From NCBI GenBank assembly GCA_029210745.1, contig JARGFI010000005.1, positions 19,293 to 83,292 on the forward strand: a stretch of 64,000 nucleotides of DNA. Direction: 5' to 3'. The notes beneath the pieces were generated by a model. It searched no databases, was not told the origin of the DNA, and worked only from the letters and a program-made list of their open reading frames with translations. Made by a program: the position numbers and the translations under genes. This DNA comes from Desulfuromonadales bacterium (GTDB taxonomy: Bacteria; Desulfobacterota; Desulfuromonadia; Desulfuromonadales; JAHYIW01). Below, piece by piece: positions 9,371 to 17,462 of this stretch. Every line of letters starts with the position of its first letter. Within the stretch, counting starts at the first letter, position 1.

Positions 9371-10969
9371 ATGTCTACCAACACTAAATGGCGCGGACTA
9401 CTGATTTTTTTCTGCCTGCTCCTTTCACTCGTGTCGTTGGCCCCAACATTTATCGGTGATTCACTGCCAGGTTTCTGGACAAGGTTATTTGACCCGATTC
9501 GTCTTGGTCTCGACCTTCAGGGGGGGATGCACCTGGTGCTTGGCGTCGACGTTGACAAGGCGGTAGAAAGTCGTGTTGACGGGCTTATCGACCAGGCCGA
9601 AAGTCAGTTGCGTGAGCAGGATATTATCTTTAAACGCATCGAACGCCAATCCGGTGATCGCTTGGCAATTACTGTTTATGATGATGCAGCCGGTGCTGAA
9701 GTCGATGCCCTGATGAACAAAAACTTTCCCAACCTGGAAGCGTTGACCGTTCCGGTTTCCGGGGGGTATATCGAAAAACAGTATCGACTTGGTGATCAAG
9801 AGATTGAAGAGGTTCGTGATTATGCAGTACGACAGGCGCTTGAAACGCTGCGCAACCGGGTTGATGAATTCGGCGTCAGTGAACCGACCCTGCAACGTCA
9901 GTCTGGCAACCGCATCCTGATTCAGCTGCCGGGCGTCAAGGATCCCGAGCGGGCCATTGCGTTACTGGGAAAGACCGCCCGCCTGGAGTTCAAAATGGTT
10001 GTCGAAGACGGCAATATTGCCGAGGCTCTGAAGGGGAATTTGCCTCCCGGAGTTCAGTTGCTCTACGAAAAAAATGTTGATGCACGGACCGGCGCAACGA
10101 GTGAAACACCGCTGCTGGTCGAGCAGAAGACAGCACTGACCGGTGATCTGCTCAGCGATGCACAGGTGCGGATCGATACGCGTTTCAACGACCCTTATGT
10201 TTCGATTGATTTCAATCCGGTCGGGGCCAAACGGTTTGATCAGTTGACCGCCGCTTCGGTTGGCCGACGGATGGCTATCGTTCTCGACGATACGGTGTAC
10301 TCGGCCCCGGTGATTCGTGAACGGATTTCCGGCGGCAGTGCGCAAATCAGCGGTTCGTTTACCGAACAGGAGGCGACTGATCTGGCTATTGTTCTGCGTG
10401 CCGGATCGCTCCCCGCACCGGTCAAGATCCTTGAAGACCGGACCGTCGGACCGTCCCTGGGGCGTGATTCGATCAGGCAAGGGATAATCTCTGTCATGAT
10501 CGGCGGCGTGCTGGTTATCGTGGCGATGTTGATATATTACAAGCTTTCCGGGCTGGTGGCCAATGTCGCGCTGATTCTCAATCTGTTCTTTATCCTTGCC
10601 TTGCTGAGTATTTTAGGCGCGACGCTGACCCTTCCGGGTATTGCCGGGATCGTTCTCACCGTCGGAATGGCAGTCGATGCCAACGTTCTTATTTTTGAAC
10701 GGATTCGTGAGGAGGTTCGCGTCGGCAAGACAGCGCGAGCGGCACTTGACGCGGGGTTCAGTAAAGCTTTTCTGACGATTATTGACGCAAACGTTACCAC
10801 CCTGATTGCGGCTCTGGTTCTGTTTCAATTCGGTACCGGCCCGGTCAAAGGGTTTGCGGTTACGCTTTCGATCGGAATTGTCGCATCGCTGTTCACGGCG
10901 ATCTTTGTTTCGCGGACGATTTTTGATTATTTCCTTAATCGTCAGCAAATCAAGCAGCTGAGCATTTAA
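9371..10969 (+). CDS. secD: Protein translocase subunit SecD
   Basis: With SecF, uses the proton motive force to help complete protein export through SecYEG. The 532 residues have an N-terminal membrane helix (about 9-27), the GLDLQGGMHLVLGVD segment, a large periplasmic P1 region (about 55-350) and a C-terminal block of five helices (about 365-525) with MAVDANVLIFERIREE. ATG 9371 follows TAAGGAG. The 121-base gap to yajC holds only a small hairpin (GCGGTT/AACCGC, 9310-9328). secF follows 11 bases later. Confidence 0.97.
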   Translation: MSTNTKWRGLLIFFCLLLSLVSLAPTFIGDSLPGFWTRLFDPIRLGLDLQGGMHLVLGVDVDKAVESRVDGLIDQAESQLREQDIIFKRIERQSGDRLAITVYDDAAGAEVDALMNKNFPNLEALTVPVSGGYIEKQYRLGDQEIEEVRDYAVRQALETLRNRVDEFGVSEPTLQRQSGNRILIQLPGVKDPERAIALLGKTARLEFKMVVEDGNIAEALKGNLPPGVQLLYEKNVDARTGATSETPLLVEQKTALTGDLLSDAQVRIDTRFNDPYVSIDFNPVGAKRFDQLTAASVGRRMAIVLDDTVYSAPVIRERISGGSAQISGSFTEQEATDLAIVLRAGSLPAPVKILEDRTVGPSLGRDSIRQGIISVMIGGVLVIVAMLIYYKLSGLVANVALILNLFFILALLSILGATLTLPGIAGIVLTVGMAVDANVLIFERIREEVRVGKTARAALDAGFSKAFLTIIDANVTTLIAALVLFQFGTGPVKGFAVTLSIGIVASLFTAIFVSRTIFDYFLNRQQIKQLSI

Positions 10970-10980
10970 GGAGGATCACC

Positions 10981-11913
10981 GTGGAATTTATTAAAGCGGA
11001 TATTAATATTGATTTTGTCGGTAAGCGCAAGCTGGCACTTTTCTTTTCATTAGCGTTGATTGCCATCGGACTGATCTCGTTGATTATCAAAGGGGGTCCC
11101 GATTACGGCATTGATTTTACTGGCGGGACGTTGGTGCAGGTCTCATTTACTGAACAGACCGGCCCGAAAGCGATTAAAGATGCTTTGGCGCAGGTTGAAC
11201 TTAACGGTCTTGTTGTTCAACAGTTCGGTGACGATCCGCGCGAGTTTTTACTCCGGGCACAGGAATCGACCACTGCGCTGAAGGGGCTTGCCCAGCAGAT
11301 CGGTGCCGCCTTGGAAAACGCCTACGGCGTAAACACGTTCGAAGTTCGCCGTACCGAGATGGTTGGACCGCAAGTTGGCAAGGAACTGCGCTCGCAGGGG
11401 TTGATGGCAATCCTTTACGCCATGATCGGTGTTCTGGCTTATGTCACCTGGCGGTTCGAATTTCGTTTTGCGGTCGGTGCGATTGTCGCACTGTTACATG
11501 ATGTGCTGATTACTCTTGGTGTTTTTTCGTTGTTTGGCAAGGAAATCGATCTGCCGATCATTGCCGCATTTCTGGCTATTGTCGGTTATTCACTCAACGA
11601 CACCATTATCGTTTATGATCGCATTCGTGAAAACAGTGGCAAATATTCACGCAAGGACCTGGCCTTCATCATTAATCGGAGTATCAACGAAACACTTTCA
11701 CGAACTGTTTTAACGTCGGGGACAACGTTGCTGGTGGTGCTGGCGCTCTTTGTTTTTGGCGGTGGGGTCATTCACAACTTTGCCTTCGCCTTGCTGGTCG
11801 GCATTATCATCGGAACCTATTCATCAGTCTTTGTTGCCAGTCCGGTTCTGGTTTACTGGGATGAATATCGTAAAGGACGCAAATCAGAAACAGATGCAAG
11901 GAGTGCCGCATGA
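10981..11913 (+). CDS. secF: Protein translocase subunit SecF
   Basis: Partner of SecD; 310 residues with six predicted membrane helices and a smaller periplasmic domain after helix 1. Hallmarks are DYGIDFTGGTLVQV, the VGPQVGKELRSQG entry to the second helix and GYSLNDTIIVYDRIREN. The start is GTG at 10981 behind AAGGAGGATCACC. Its stop overlaps the start of the following TPR gene by four bases (ATGA), suggesting translational coupling. Confidence 0.97.
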   Translation: MEFIKADINIDFVGKRKLALFFSLALIAIGLISLIIKGGPDYGIDFTGGTLVQVSFTEQTGPKAIKDALAQVELNGLVVQQFGDDPREFLLRAQESTTALKGLAQQIGAALENAYGVNTFEVRRTEMVGPQVGKELRSQGLMAILYAMIGVLAYVTWRFEFRFAVGAIVALLHDVLITLGVFSLFGKEIDLPIIAAFLAIVGYSLNDTIIVYDRIRENSGKYSRKDLAFIINRSINETLSRTVLTSGTTLLVVLALFVFGGGVIHNFAFALLVGIIIGTYSSVFVASPVLVYWDEYRKGRKSETDARSAA

Positions 11914-12482
11914 AAAAAGAAACCTGGATTCTGGTCGGTGGTGCCCTGATTATTGGTATTTTGGTGGGGATATTGTTGAGTAAAGGAGGGAAACCCTCTC
12001 CTGCAACAGTTGCTCAATCCTCGCCACAAGCAGCACCGGTCGTTGATTATCAACGTGACATCGCCATGCTTGAACAAGTTGTTGCCCGCGAGCCTGAAAA
12101 CCGTAACGCCTGGATTCAGTTGGGAAACCTCTATTTCGATTCTGATCAACCAATCAAGTCGGTCGAGTCCTACGACAAGGCTTTGGCAATTGATAATCGT
12201 GATCCCAACGTGTTAACCGACCAGGGCGTGATGTTTCGTCGACTTGGCTGGTTCGACAAGGCGGTCGAAAACTTCACCAAGGCGGTTGCGATTCAACCCA
12301 ACCATCTACAGGCTTATTACAATCTCGGCATTGTCTATCGCTATGATCTGCAAAACTTCGATGCCGCCAAAACGGCCTGGGAAAAATACCTGTCGATGAA
12401 TCCGACCGGTCCCGGTGCTGATCAGGTGCGGGAACAAATGCAATTTCTAACGACTCACCCGCCCGTATCACAAAACAAATAG
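11910..12482 (+). CDS. Membrane-anchored TPR protein
   Basis: A 190-residue protein with an N-terminal membrane anchor (about 6-23, no cleavage site evident) and about three tetratricopeptide repeats (about 45-165), for example RNAWIQLGNLYFDSDQPIKS and the YNLGIVYRYDLQNFDAAKT region. TPRs act as protein-binding scaffolds; the partner is not shown by the sequence. The start overlaps the secF stop (ATGA), so it is translated from the secDF transcript. A role next to the Sec machinery or in periplasmic assembly is possible but only inferred from position. Confidence 0.85.
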   Translation: MKKETWILVGGALIIGILVGILLSKGGKPSPATVAQSSPQAAPVVDYQRDIAMLEQVVAREPENRNAWIQLGNLYFDSDQPIKSVESYDKALAIDNRDPNVLTDQGVMFRRLGWFDKAVENFTKAVAIQPNHLQAYYNLGIVYRYDLQNFDAAKTAWEKYLSMNPTGPGADQVREQMQFLTTHPPVSQNK

Positions 12483-12494
12483 GCAGTTTTTTTT

Positions 12495-12528
12495 AAGACG
12501 GGCCGAGAACTCGGCCCGTCTTAATTTA
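12495..12528 (+). terminator. Terminator ending the queA-secDF operon
   Basis: A perfect 12 to 13-bp GC-rich stem (arms AAGACGGGCCGAG at 12495-12507 and CTCGGCCCGTCTT at 12510-12522) is followed by TTAATTT. A T-run also precedes the stem. It lies 12 bases after the TPR stop and just before the next gene at 12534. Confidence 0.75.
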
Positions 12529-12533
12529 CTCCA

Positions 12534-13400
12534 ATGCGTAAATTTTATTATCGGCATCTTTTAGTTATCCTGTCTCTTCTGGTTGTGCCCACTCTCACCG
12601 CCTGTCTTGCGGTGCGCAACATTTCGGGTGACATTCATGGTCAGCACATTTGGCGGGGGATCGTCTATGTTGATGGTGATGTCGAGCTTTCTGCCGGGTC
12701 ATTACTGCGTATTCTTCCGGGCACAGAAGTTGTTTTTCTCCCCCCCCGACCGGGACAGCGCTCTGCACATCCTTTTTTTCATGGCAGTGAGCTGATCGTG
12801 CGCGGACGTCTGATCGCTGAAGGCACGGCAAGCGAGCCAATTGTATTTCGCTCCATTAAAAGCAATGCACCCCCCGGCGCCTGGGGGAGTGTGAACCTTA
12901 CGGAGAGTCCTTACGCCAGCTTTCGCTTCTGCCGTTTTAAACAGGCTGACAGTGCCATTCACAGCCAGCAGTCGCGCGAGGTTTATATCAGGGAGTCGGT
13001 GTTTGAAGATAATCTGGTTGCTATTCGTTTTCACTCAACGCCGATCATCATTGAAAACAACCTTATTCAACACAATGGAGCGGGGATTCGCTTCCATTTC
13101 GATGCTCCGGTTATCAACCGGAATCTGATTGTCGATAATGAAAAGGGGATTTTTATTACCGCGCATCCGCGTGAATACCAGATAAAAAACAATCACTTTG
13201 CACGCAACAATACACACGTGGTCCTTGGTGAAGAAGTTGCCGAGGATGTTGACCTGACCCTCAATTACTGGGATTCACCCAATCTCCCTGGCGCCGCGCT
13301 ATTCTTTGATAAAAATCGCAGTTCATATCTGGGCACTGTGCAGCTGCTGCCGCTGCTGCGACAGGCTGATCCCTCAACCGGTCCTTCATGGAACAGATAA
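12534..13400 (+). CDS. Right-handed beta-helix lipoprotein
   Basis: A 288-residue predicted lipoprotein. The signal peptide ends in a lipobox (LTAC, Cys24). After a region with IHGQHIWRGIVYVDGDVELSAG there are repeats of roughly 22 residues (about 125-235), such as VYIRESVFEDNLVAIRF and IIIENNLIQHNGAGIRF. The N-rich ladders of these repeats match NosD/pectate-lyase-like parallel beta-helix folds. No catalytic residues are obvious, and a carbohydrate or surface-binding role is only a guess. ATG 12534 lies inside the tail of the upstream terminator with no clear Shine-Dalgarno. The 3' end overlaps recJ by 13 bases. Confidence 0.72.
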   Translation: MRKFYYRHLLVILSLLVVPTLTACLAVRNISGDIHGQHIWRGIVYVDGDVELSAGSLLRILPGTEVVFLPPRPGQRSAHPFFHGSELIVRGRLIAEGTASEPIVFRSIKSNAPPGAWGSVNLTESPYASFRFCRFKQADSAIHSQQSREVYIRESVFEDNLVAIRFHSTPIIIENNLIQHNGAGIRFHFDAPVINRNLIVDNEKGIFITAHPREYQIKNNHFARNNTHVVLGEEVAEDVDLTLNYWDSPNLPGAALFFDKNRSSYLGTVQLLPLLRQADPSTGPSWNR

Positions 13401-15106
13401 TTGCCAGACGCTGGGTGTTGCGCTCCACTGAACCGGATGTCGAGCGTGTTGTTGCGTTGGGAAAAGCGCTCAATGTCATGCCTTTGACCGCCCGGGTTCT
13501 CGCTTTACGTTGCATCATGCAGCCTGATGCCGGACAAAATTTTCTCACTGCCCGCCTTGCTGATCTCCCCGACCCTTATTTGCTCACCGACATGGATGTT
13601 GCGGTTTCCCGGTTATCTTCAGCGCTGGAGCGCGGCGAGAAGATAACTGTTCACGGGGATTACGATGTCGATGGCATTACCGCTACGGCACTGTTGGTCG
13701 AAACCCTCCGCGCCTGTGGTGCCGATTGCGATTATTTTATCCCGCTGCGTCTTGAGGACGGTTATGGTCTGTCGGCAGCGGCTATCCGCAGAATGGCGAC
13801 GGCGGGTGTTGCTTTGCTGATTTCGGTTGATTGCGGGATCAGTGCTGTTTCCGAGGCCCAGCTCGCTGCCGAACTGGGGCTTGATCTGATCATTACCGAT
13901 CATCATCAACCCCCGAAAACGCTCCCCCAGGCATGGGCAATCATTGACCCGCACCGTCCCGATGATCTGTTCCCGGCCAAGGAGCTTGCCGGGGTCGGGG
14001 TCGCATTCATGTTGTTAGTGGCGTTGCGGCAGCGGCTGCGTGAGCAGGGCTGGTTCGGGTCGCGTCCGGAACCCGACCTGCGCCATAGCCTTGATCTGGT
14101 GGCCCTGGGCACGATTGCGGATGTTGCGCCATTGACCGGACTGAATCGTACCTTGATTAAACCGGGGCTGTCCCTATTGGAACACAGCCGTCGGCCAGGG
14201 ATTGCAGCACTGAAATCGGTTGCCGGGGTTAAGGTTGTTACCCCCGGAACGGTCGGTTTCCAGCTGGCTCCGCGCCTCAATGCAGCGGGACGTCTGGAAG
14301 ATGCTGCATTAGGGGTGGAGTTGTTGTTAAGCGACGATCCGGTGCGTGCCCAGGATTATGCAGAGCAGTTGGATGCGTGTAATCAGGAACGACGCGAAAT
14401 CGAGCGGCAAACCAGCGAAGAAGCGATTGAACTGGCTGCAAAGTGTGATGAATCGTGCCGCTCACTGGTCCTCGCACGTGAAGAGTGGCATCCCGGTGTG
14501 ATCGGGATTGTGGCCAGTCGCCTGGTTGAACGTTACCACCGTCCGACCATCCTGGTGGCGCTTGAGGGTGATCAGGGGAAAGGTTCGGCGCGTTCAATCC
14601 CCGGCTTCAATCTTTACCGCGCTCTTGGCGCATGTGCCGAATATCTGAGTGCATTCGGCGGTCACGCATATGCTGCGGGAATAGCGATTACCCGTGAAAA
14701 TCTGGCGGCATTTGCGGATGCTTTTGAAGCCGTAGCGAGGGCCGATGTGGATGAGGACGACTATGTGCCAAAATTGTTCCACGATGGCGAAATTACCCTC
14801 GAAGAGATATCCCTGCCACTCATTCACGAGCTGGCGACGCTGGCCCCTTATGGTGTTGGCAACCCGGAACCGCTTTTTGTTGCTCGCGCGGTCAATCTGC
14901 AACAGATACAGGTGGTCAAAGAGAAACATTTAAAATTCACGGTGCGGCAGGGGGGGTACAGTTTTTCCGCAATCGCCTTTGGTCTGGCGGAAGGATTTGT
15001 CGCCGGTGCCGGTGCGCTGGACATCCTTTTTACCCCGGACATCAACCGGTGGCGCGATCGTGTTGAGATTCAGCTCAGAGTGAAAGCGTTGCAGGCAGTT
15101 ACGTGA
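13388..15106 (+). CDS. recJ: Single-stranded-DNA-specific exonuclease RecJ
   Basis: RecJ degrades single-stranded DNA 5' to 3' in RecF-pathway recombination and mismatch repair. The 572-residue length is normal. The DHH-phosphoesterase motifs are present: VHGDYDVDGITATALL (motif I), SVDCGIS (II), LIITDHHQPP (III, the DHH) and ALGTIADVAPL (IV). The C-terminal DHHA1 motif GHAYAAGIAI and the OB-like end are also there. It begins 13 bases inside the preceding lipoprotein gene and ends in a GTGA overlap with the GGDEF gene. Confidence 0.97.
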   Translation: MEQIIARRWVLRSTEPDVERVVALGKALNVMPLTARVLALRCIMQPDAGQNFLTARLADLPDPYLLTDMDVAVSRLSSALERGEKITVHGDYDVDGITATALLVETLRACGADCDYFIPLRLEDGYGLSAAAIRRMATAGVALLISVDCGISAVSEAQLAAELGLDLIITDHHQPPKTLPQAWAIIDPHRPDDLFPAKELAGVGVAFMLLVALRQRLREQGWFGSRPEPDLRHSLDLVALGTIADVAPLTGLNRTLIKPGLSLLEHSRRPGIAALKSVAGVKVVTPGTVGFQLAPRLNAAGRLEDAALGVELLLSDDPVRAQDYAEQLDACNQERREIERQTSEEAIELAAKCDESCRSLVLAREEWHPGVIGIVASRLVERYHRPTILVALEGDQGKGSARSIPGFNLYRALGACAEYLSAFGGHAYAAGIAITRENLAAFADAFEAVARADVDEDDYVPKLFHDGEITLEEISLPLIHELATLAPYGVGNPEPLFVARAVNLQQIQVVKEKHLKFTVRQGGYSFSAIAFGLAEGFVAGAGALDILFTPDINRWRDRVEIQLRVKALQAVT

Positions 15107-16308
15107 GTTTCCCGTCAGGTGCTATCGTCCCGCTGTTATTTCCGGGCGGACTGCTTGTCGGCATGATGATTTGGGTGTTGCACAACCCGCCTCTGGCGCT
15201 GATGATAGAGCCGTTTATCGACGTTCTATTCCTGGTGATCGTTGTTGCCGCCTTTTTTTTCGGCTGGCGCTTCAATCGCTGTCGTCTGCTCTATGCACTG
15301 GCGCTGCTGGTGTTGACCGATCGTCTCCTTGGCTGGAATTCCGCCGCCCATGAATTCATTCGTCTTGTCGCTGGAATCGCTTTGCCGCTGAATCTGGCGG
15401 TTATCGTCTGGTTCGGAGAACGGGGAATGTTGACCGGACGCGGGATCCGTCGTTGGCTATTCTTTGCTCTCCAGATCGCACTTTTGGGCTGGTTGTATCA
15501 TCGTTATTCGAATATCACGATTGATTTGCTGGAGCGCAAGTTTATTCCCTGGCCGGTTGCCGACCTTTGTCCTCTGCCGCACAGTGTTCAAAGCGCATTT
15601 TCCCTTGCCTTTGTTTTGCTCCTGTTCCGCTATGGTTGTTATCCCAAAGTTTTTGAAGGGTGTTTTATCTGGGCGACAATGGCCGCTTTGTTCGCCATTG
15701 CGCAATCTTTTATCGCTGCACCAGCGACTCCGTATATTGTATGTTCCTTACTGATTCTCCTTGTCGGCGTGGTCGAATCATCCTACTCGCAGGCGTTTCG
15801 AGACGAGTTGACCGGACTCCCGGGGCGGCGCTCACTGAACGAAGCATTGTTGAAACTCGGCAGTCGTTATGCGATTGCAATGGTTGATATTGACCATTTC
15901 AAAAAGTTCAACGATACCTATGGCCACGATGTCGGCGATCAGGTGTTACGGATGGTGGCTGAATCGTTGCGTGTAGTTCGCGGGGGAGGGCGGGCATTTC
16001 GCTACGGTGGTGAAGAATTTGCGATCATCTTTCGCGGCAGGGAACTGCCAGAGACCGTGCGGCATCTGGAAGCGTTGCGCGAGGAGCTTGCCACCAGTGT
16101 TTTTATTCTGCGCGGAAAAGACCGTCCGCATAAAAAGCCTGAAAAGCCTCGTCCAGCCACGGGCAAGGAGCAGGAGCTGAGGATCACCGTCAGTATCGGG
16201 GTGGCGCAACGCAGTGGTGAGAACAACTCCCCTGAAGAGGTGATCAAGGCCGCTGATGAGGCCTTGTATCGGGCCAAATCAGGTGGGCGTAATCAGGTGG
16301 CCGACTGA
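15103..16308 (+). CDS. Polytopic membrane GGDEF diguanylate cyclase
   Basis: A 401-residue protein with about seven hydrophobic segments (about 8-225) joined to a C-terminal GGDEF domain (about 235-400). The active-site loop is intact (FRYGGEEFAIIF) and DIDHFKKFNDTYGHDVGDQVL matches the substrate and metal segment. The residues where the inhibitory RxxD motif should lie read RGGG, so the I-site is missing its Asp and feedback inhibition through it is unlikely. A Lys/Pro-rich insert (RPHKKPEKPRP) lies near the end. The start is GTG at 15103, overlapping the recJ stop (GTGA). It ends 1 base from the convergent cytochrome b5 gene. Confidence 0.9.
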   Translation: MSFPSGAIVPLLFPGGLLVGMMIWVLHNPPLALMIEPFIDVLFLVIVVAAFFFGWRFNRCRLLYALALLVLTDRLLGWNSAAHEFIRLVAGIALPLNLAVIVWFGERGMLTGRGIRRWLFFALQIALLGWLYHRYSNITIDLLERKFIPWPVADLCPLPHSVQSAFSLAFVLLLFRYGCYPKVFEGCFIWATMAALFAIAQSFIAAPATPYIVCSLLILLVGVVESSYSQAFRDELTGLPGRRSLNEALLKLGSRYAIAMVDIDHFKKFNDTYGHDVGDQVLRMVAESLRVVRGGGRAFRYGGEEFAIIFRGRELPETVRHLEALREELATSVFILRGKDRPHKKPEKPRPATGKEQELRITVSIGVAQRSGENNSPEEVIKAADEALYRAKSGGRNQVAD

Positions 16309-16309
16309 T

Positions 16310-16621
16310 TCAGCGCAACCAGAAGAACGCGCCCAGAATAATAATCACCACAAGTGGCATCAACCACAGCGCTTTTATGCTCTTTTTTTGTGACGGTGTC
16401 TCTTCCAGTCGTCCGACGACGGGAAAGCGTTCAATCAATGAGCGGACATGGGGGGCGGATTTAAGTTCTTCGGTCAAATCAGCCCCCGCCTGATGCGTGT
16501 CTAGGTGGTTGCCATCAACCCAGCGCGAACTGTCGCTTACGTCGTAGATCACCTGCGCGACGGCAACGTATGCCTTGCGTCCCTCCCGACCATCATAGTG
16601 AGCCAAATCTGTGAGTTTCAT
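16310..16621 (-). CDS. Membrane-anchored cytochrome b5-like haem domain protein
   Basis: A 103-residue protein with a cytochrome b5-like haem/steroid-binding domain (about 3-72) and one C-terminal membrane anchor (about 84-101). Family features are KAYVAVAQVIYDVSDSSRW, GNHLDTHQAGADLTEEL and SAPHV; His43 and His58 are the likely axial haem ligands. The N-terminal domain should face the cytoplasm or periplasm depending on insertion, which the sequence does not settle. The ribosome-binding site AAAGGAC precedes the ATG. It is last in the minus-strand order aminotransferase, FNT channel, cytochrome b5, 27 bases after the channel gene. Electron-transfer function is inferred. Confidence 0.85.
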   Translation of the reverse strand: MKLTDLAHYDGREGRKAYVAVAQVIYDVSDSSRWVDGNHLDTHQAGADLTEELKSAPHVRSLIERFPVVGRLEETPSQKKSIKALWLMPLVVIIILGAFFWLR

Positions 16622-16648
16622 TGCCTGTTGTCCTTTTCGTGAGGTGAA

Positions 16649-17461
16649 TTATCGCGTTGTTCGCTGGTTGCGCAAGTGGATAAACCAGTAGGCACAGGAG
16701 ACGAAGACGACCCCGCCGACGATGTTGCCGAGAGTTACCGGCAGCAGATTGCCGAAAAAAAAGTTGTTCCAGGTGAGCTCCGGCGCGATTATTCCGCTAT
16801 GCTTTTTCAGCAACAGACCGGTGGGAATAAGGTACATATTCGCCACCGAATGTTCAAAGCCACTGGCCACAAAGGCCATGATCGGCACATAACAGGCGAG
16901 CATTTTGCCACCGATGTCTCGGGCTGCCACGGCCATAAAAATCGCCAGGCAGACCAGCCAGTTGCAGAGGATGCCACGGATCAGTGCGACTTCAAAGCTG
17001 AGTTGACATTTAGCGCTGGCGATTGCTACCGCATGATCTGCAATTGTGCCCGAACGCCAGAGATCTGAGCGATACATCAGCCAGGCAAAAAAGAGGGAAC
17101 CGACGAAATTACCGAGCAGAACGACGCCCCAGTTTTTGCCCATCTTGCCCCAACTTAACTGGCGATCAAGGACTGTTTTGGTCAGCAGGCTGTTGCCGGT
17201 AAAAAGTTCTGCGCCACAAATGACCACCAGCATCAGGCCGAGCGAAAAAACACTGCCGCCGAGCAGACGGGTAATACCGTAGCCGACAAACGGGGCCGCG
17301 TCCTGGGTAACGACGGTGGTGAGTTGTGCGCCGAAGGCGATATAGAAACCGGCCAGCAGGCTGAGCACAATTGTCCGCGCTAATGGTTGACTGTTGACGC
17401 GCAAACCGTTCGCAACGATCTGTTCCGTGGTCTCGGCGGGGCTGAGGAACCGCTTTTCCAT
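16649..17461 (-). CDS. Formate/nitrite transporter (FNT) family channel
   Basis: FNT proteins are pentameric inner-membrane channels for formate, nitrite or hydrosulfide. The 270 residues give six helices. Signatures are GAELFTGNSLL, RGILCNWLVCLA and GFEHSVANMY; the His in the last is the conserved pore His. The frame is open further upstream (to 17515), but the ATG at 17461 fits the family N-terminus (EKRFLSPAETTEQI) and lies one base after the aminotransferase stop. Substrate cannot be told from sequence. The neighbouring nitrogen-oxide stress genes favour nitrite, while FocA-like formate transport is equally compatible with an anaerobe. Confidence 0.9.
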   Translation of the reverse strand: MEKRFLSPAETTEQIVANGLRVNSQPLARTIVLSLLAGFYIAFGAQLTTVVTQDAAPFVGYGITRLLGGSVFSLGLMLVVICGAELFTGNSLLTKTVLDRQLSWGKMGKNWGVVLLGNFVGSLFFAWLMYRSDLWRSGTIADHAVAIASAKCQLSFEVALIRGILCNWLVCLAIFMAVAARDIGGKMLACYVPIMAFVASGFEHSVANMYLIPTGLLLKKHSGIIAPELTWNNFFFGNLLPVTLGNIVGGVVFVSCAYWFIHLRNQRTTR

Positions 17462-17462
17462 C

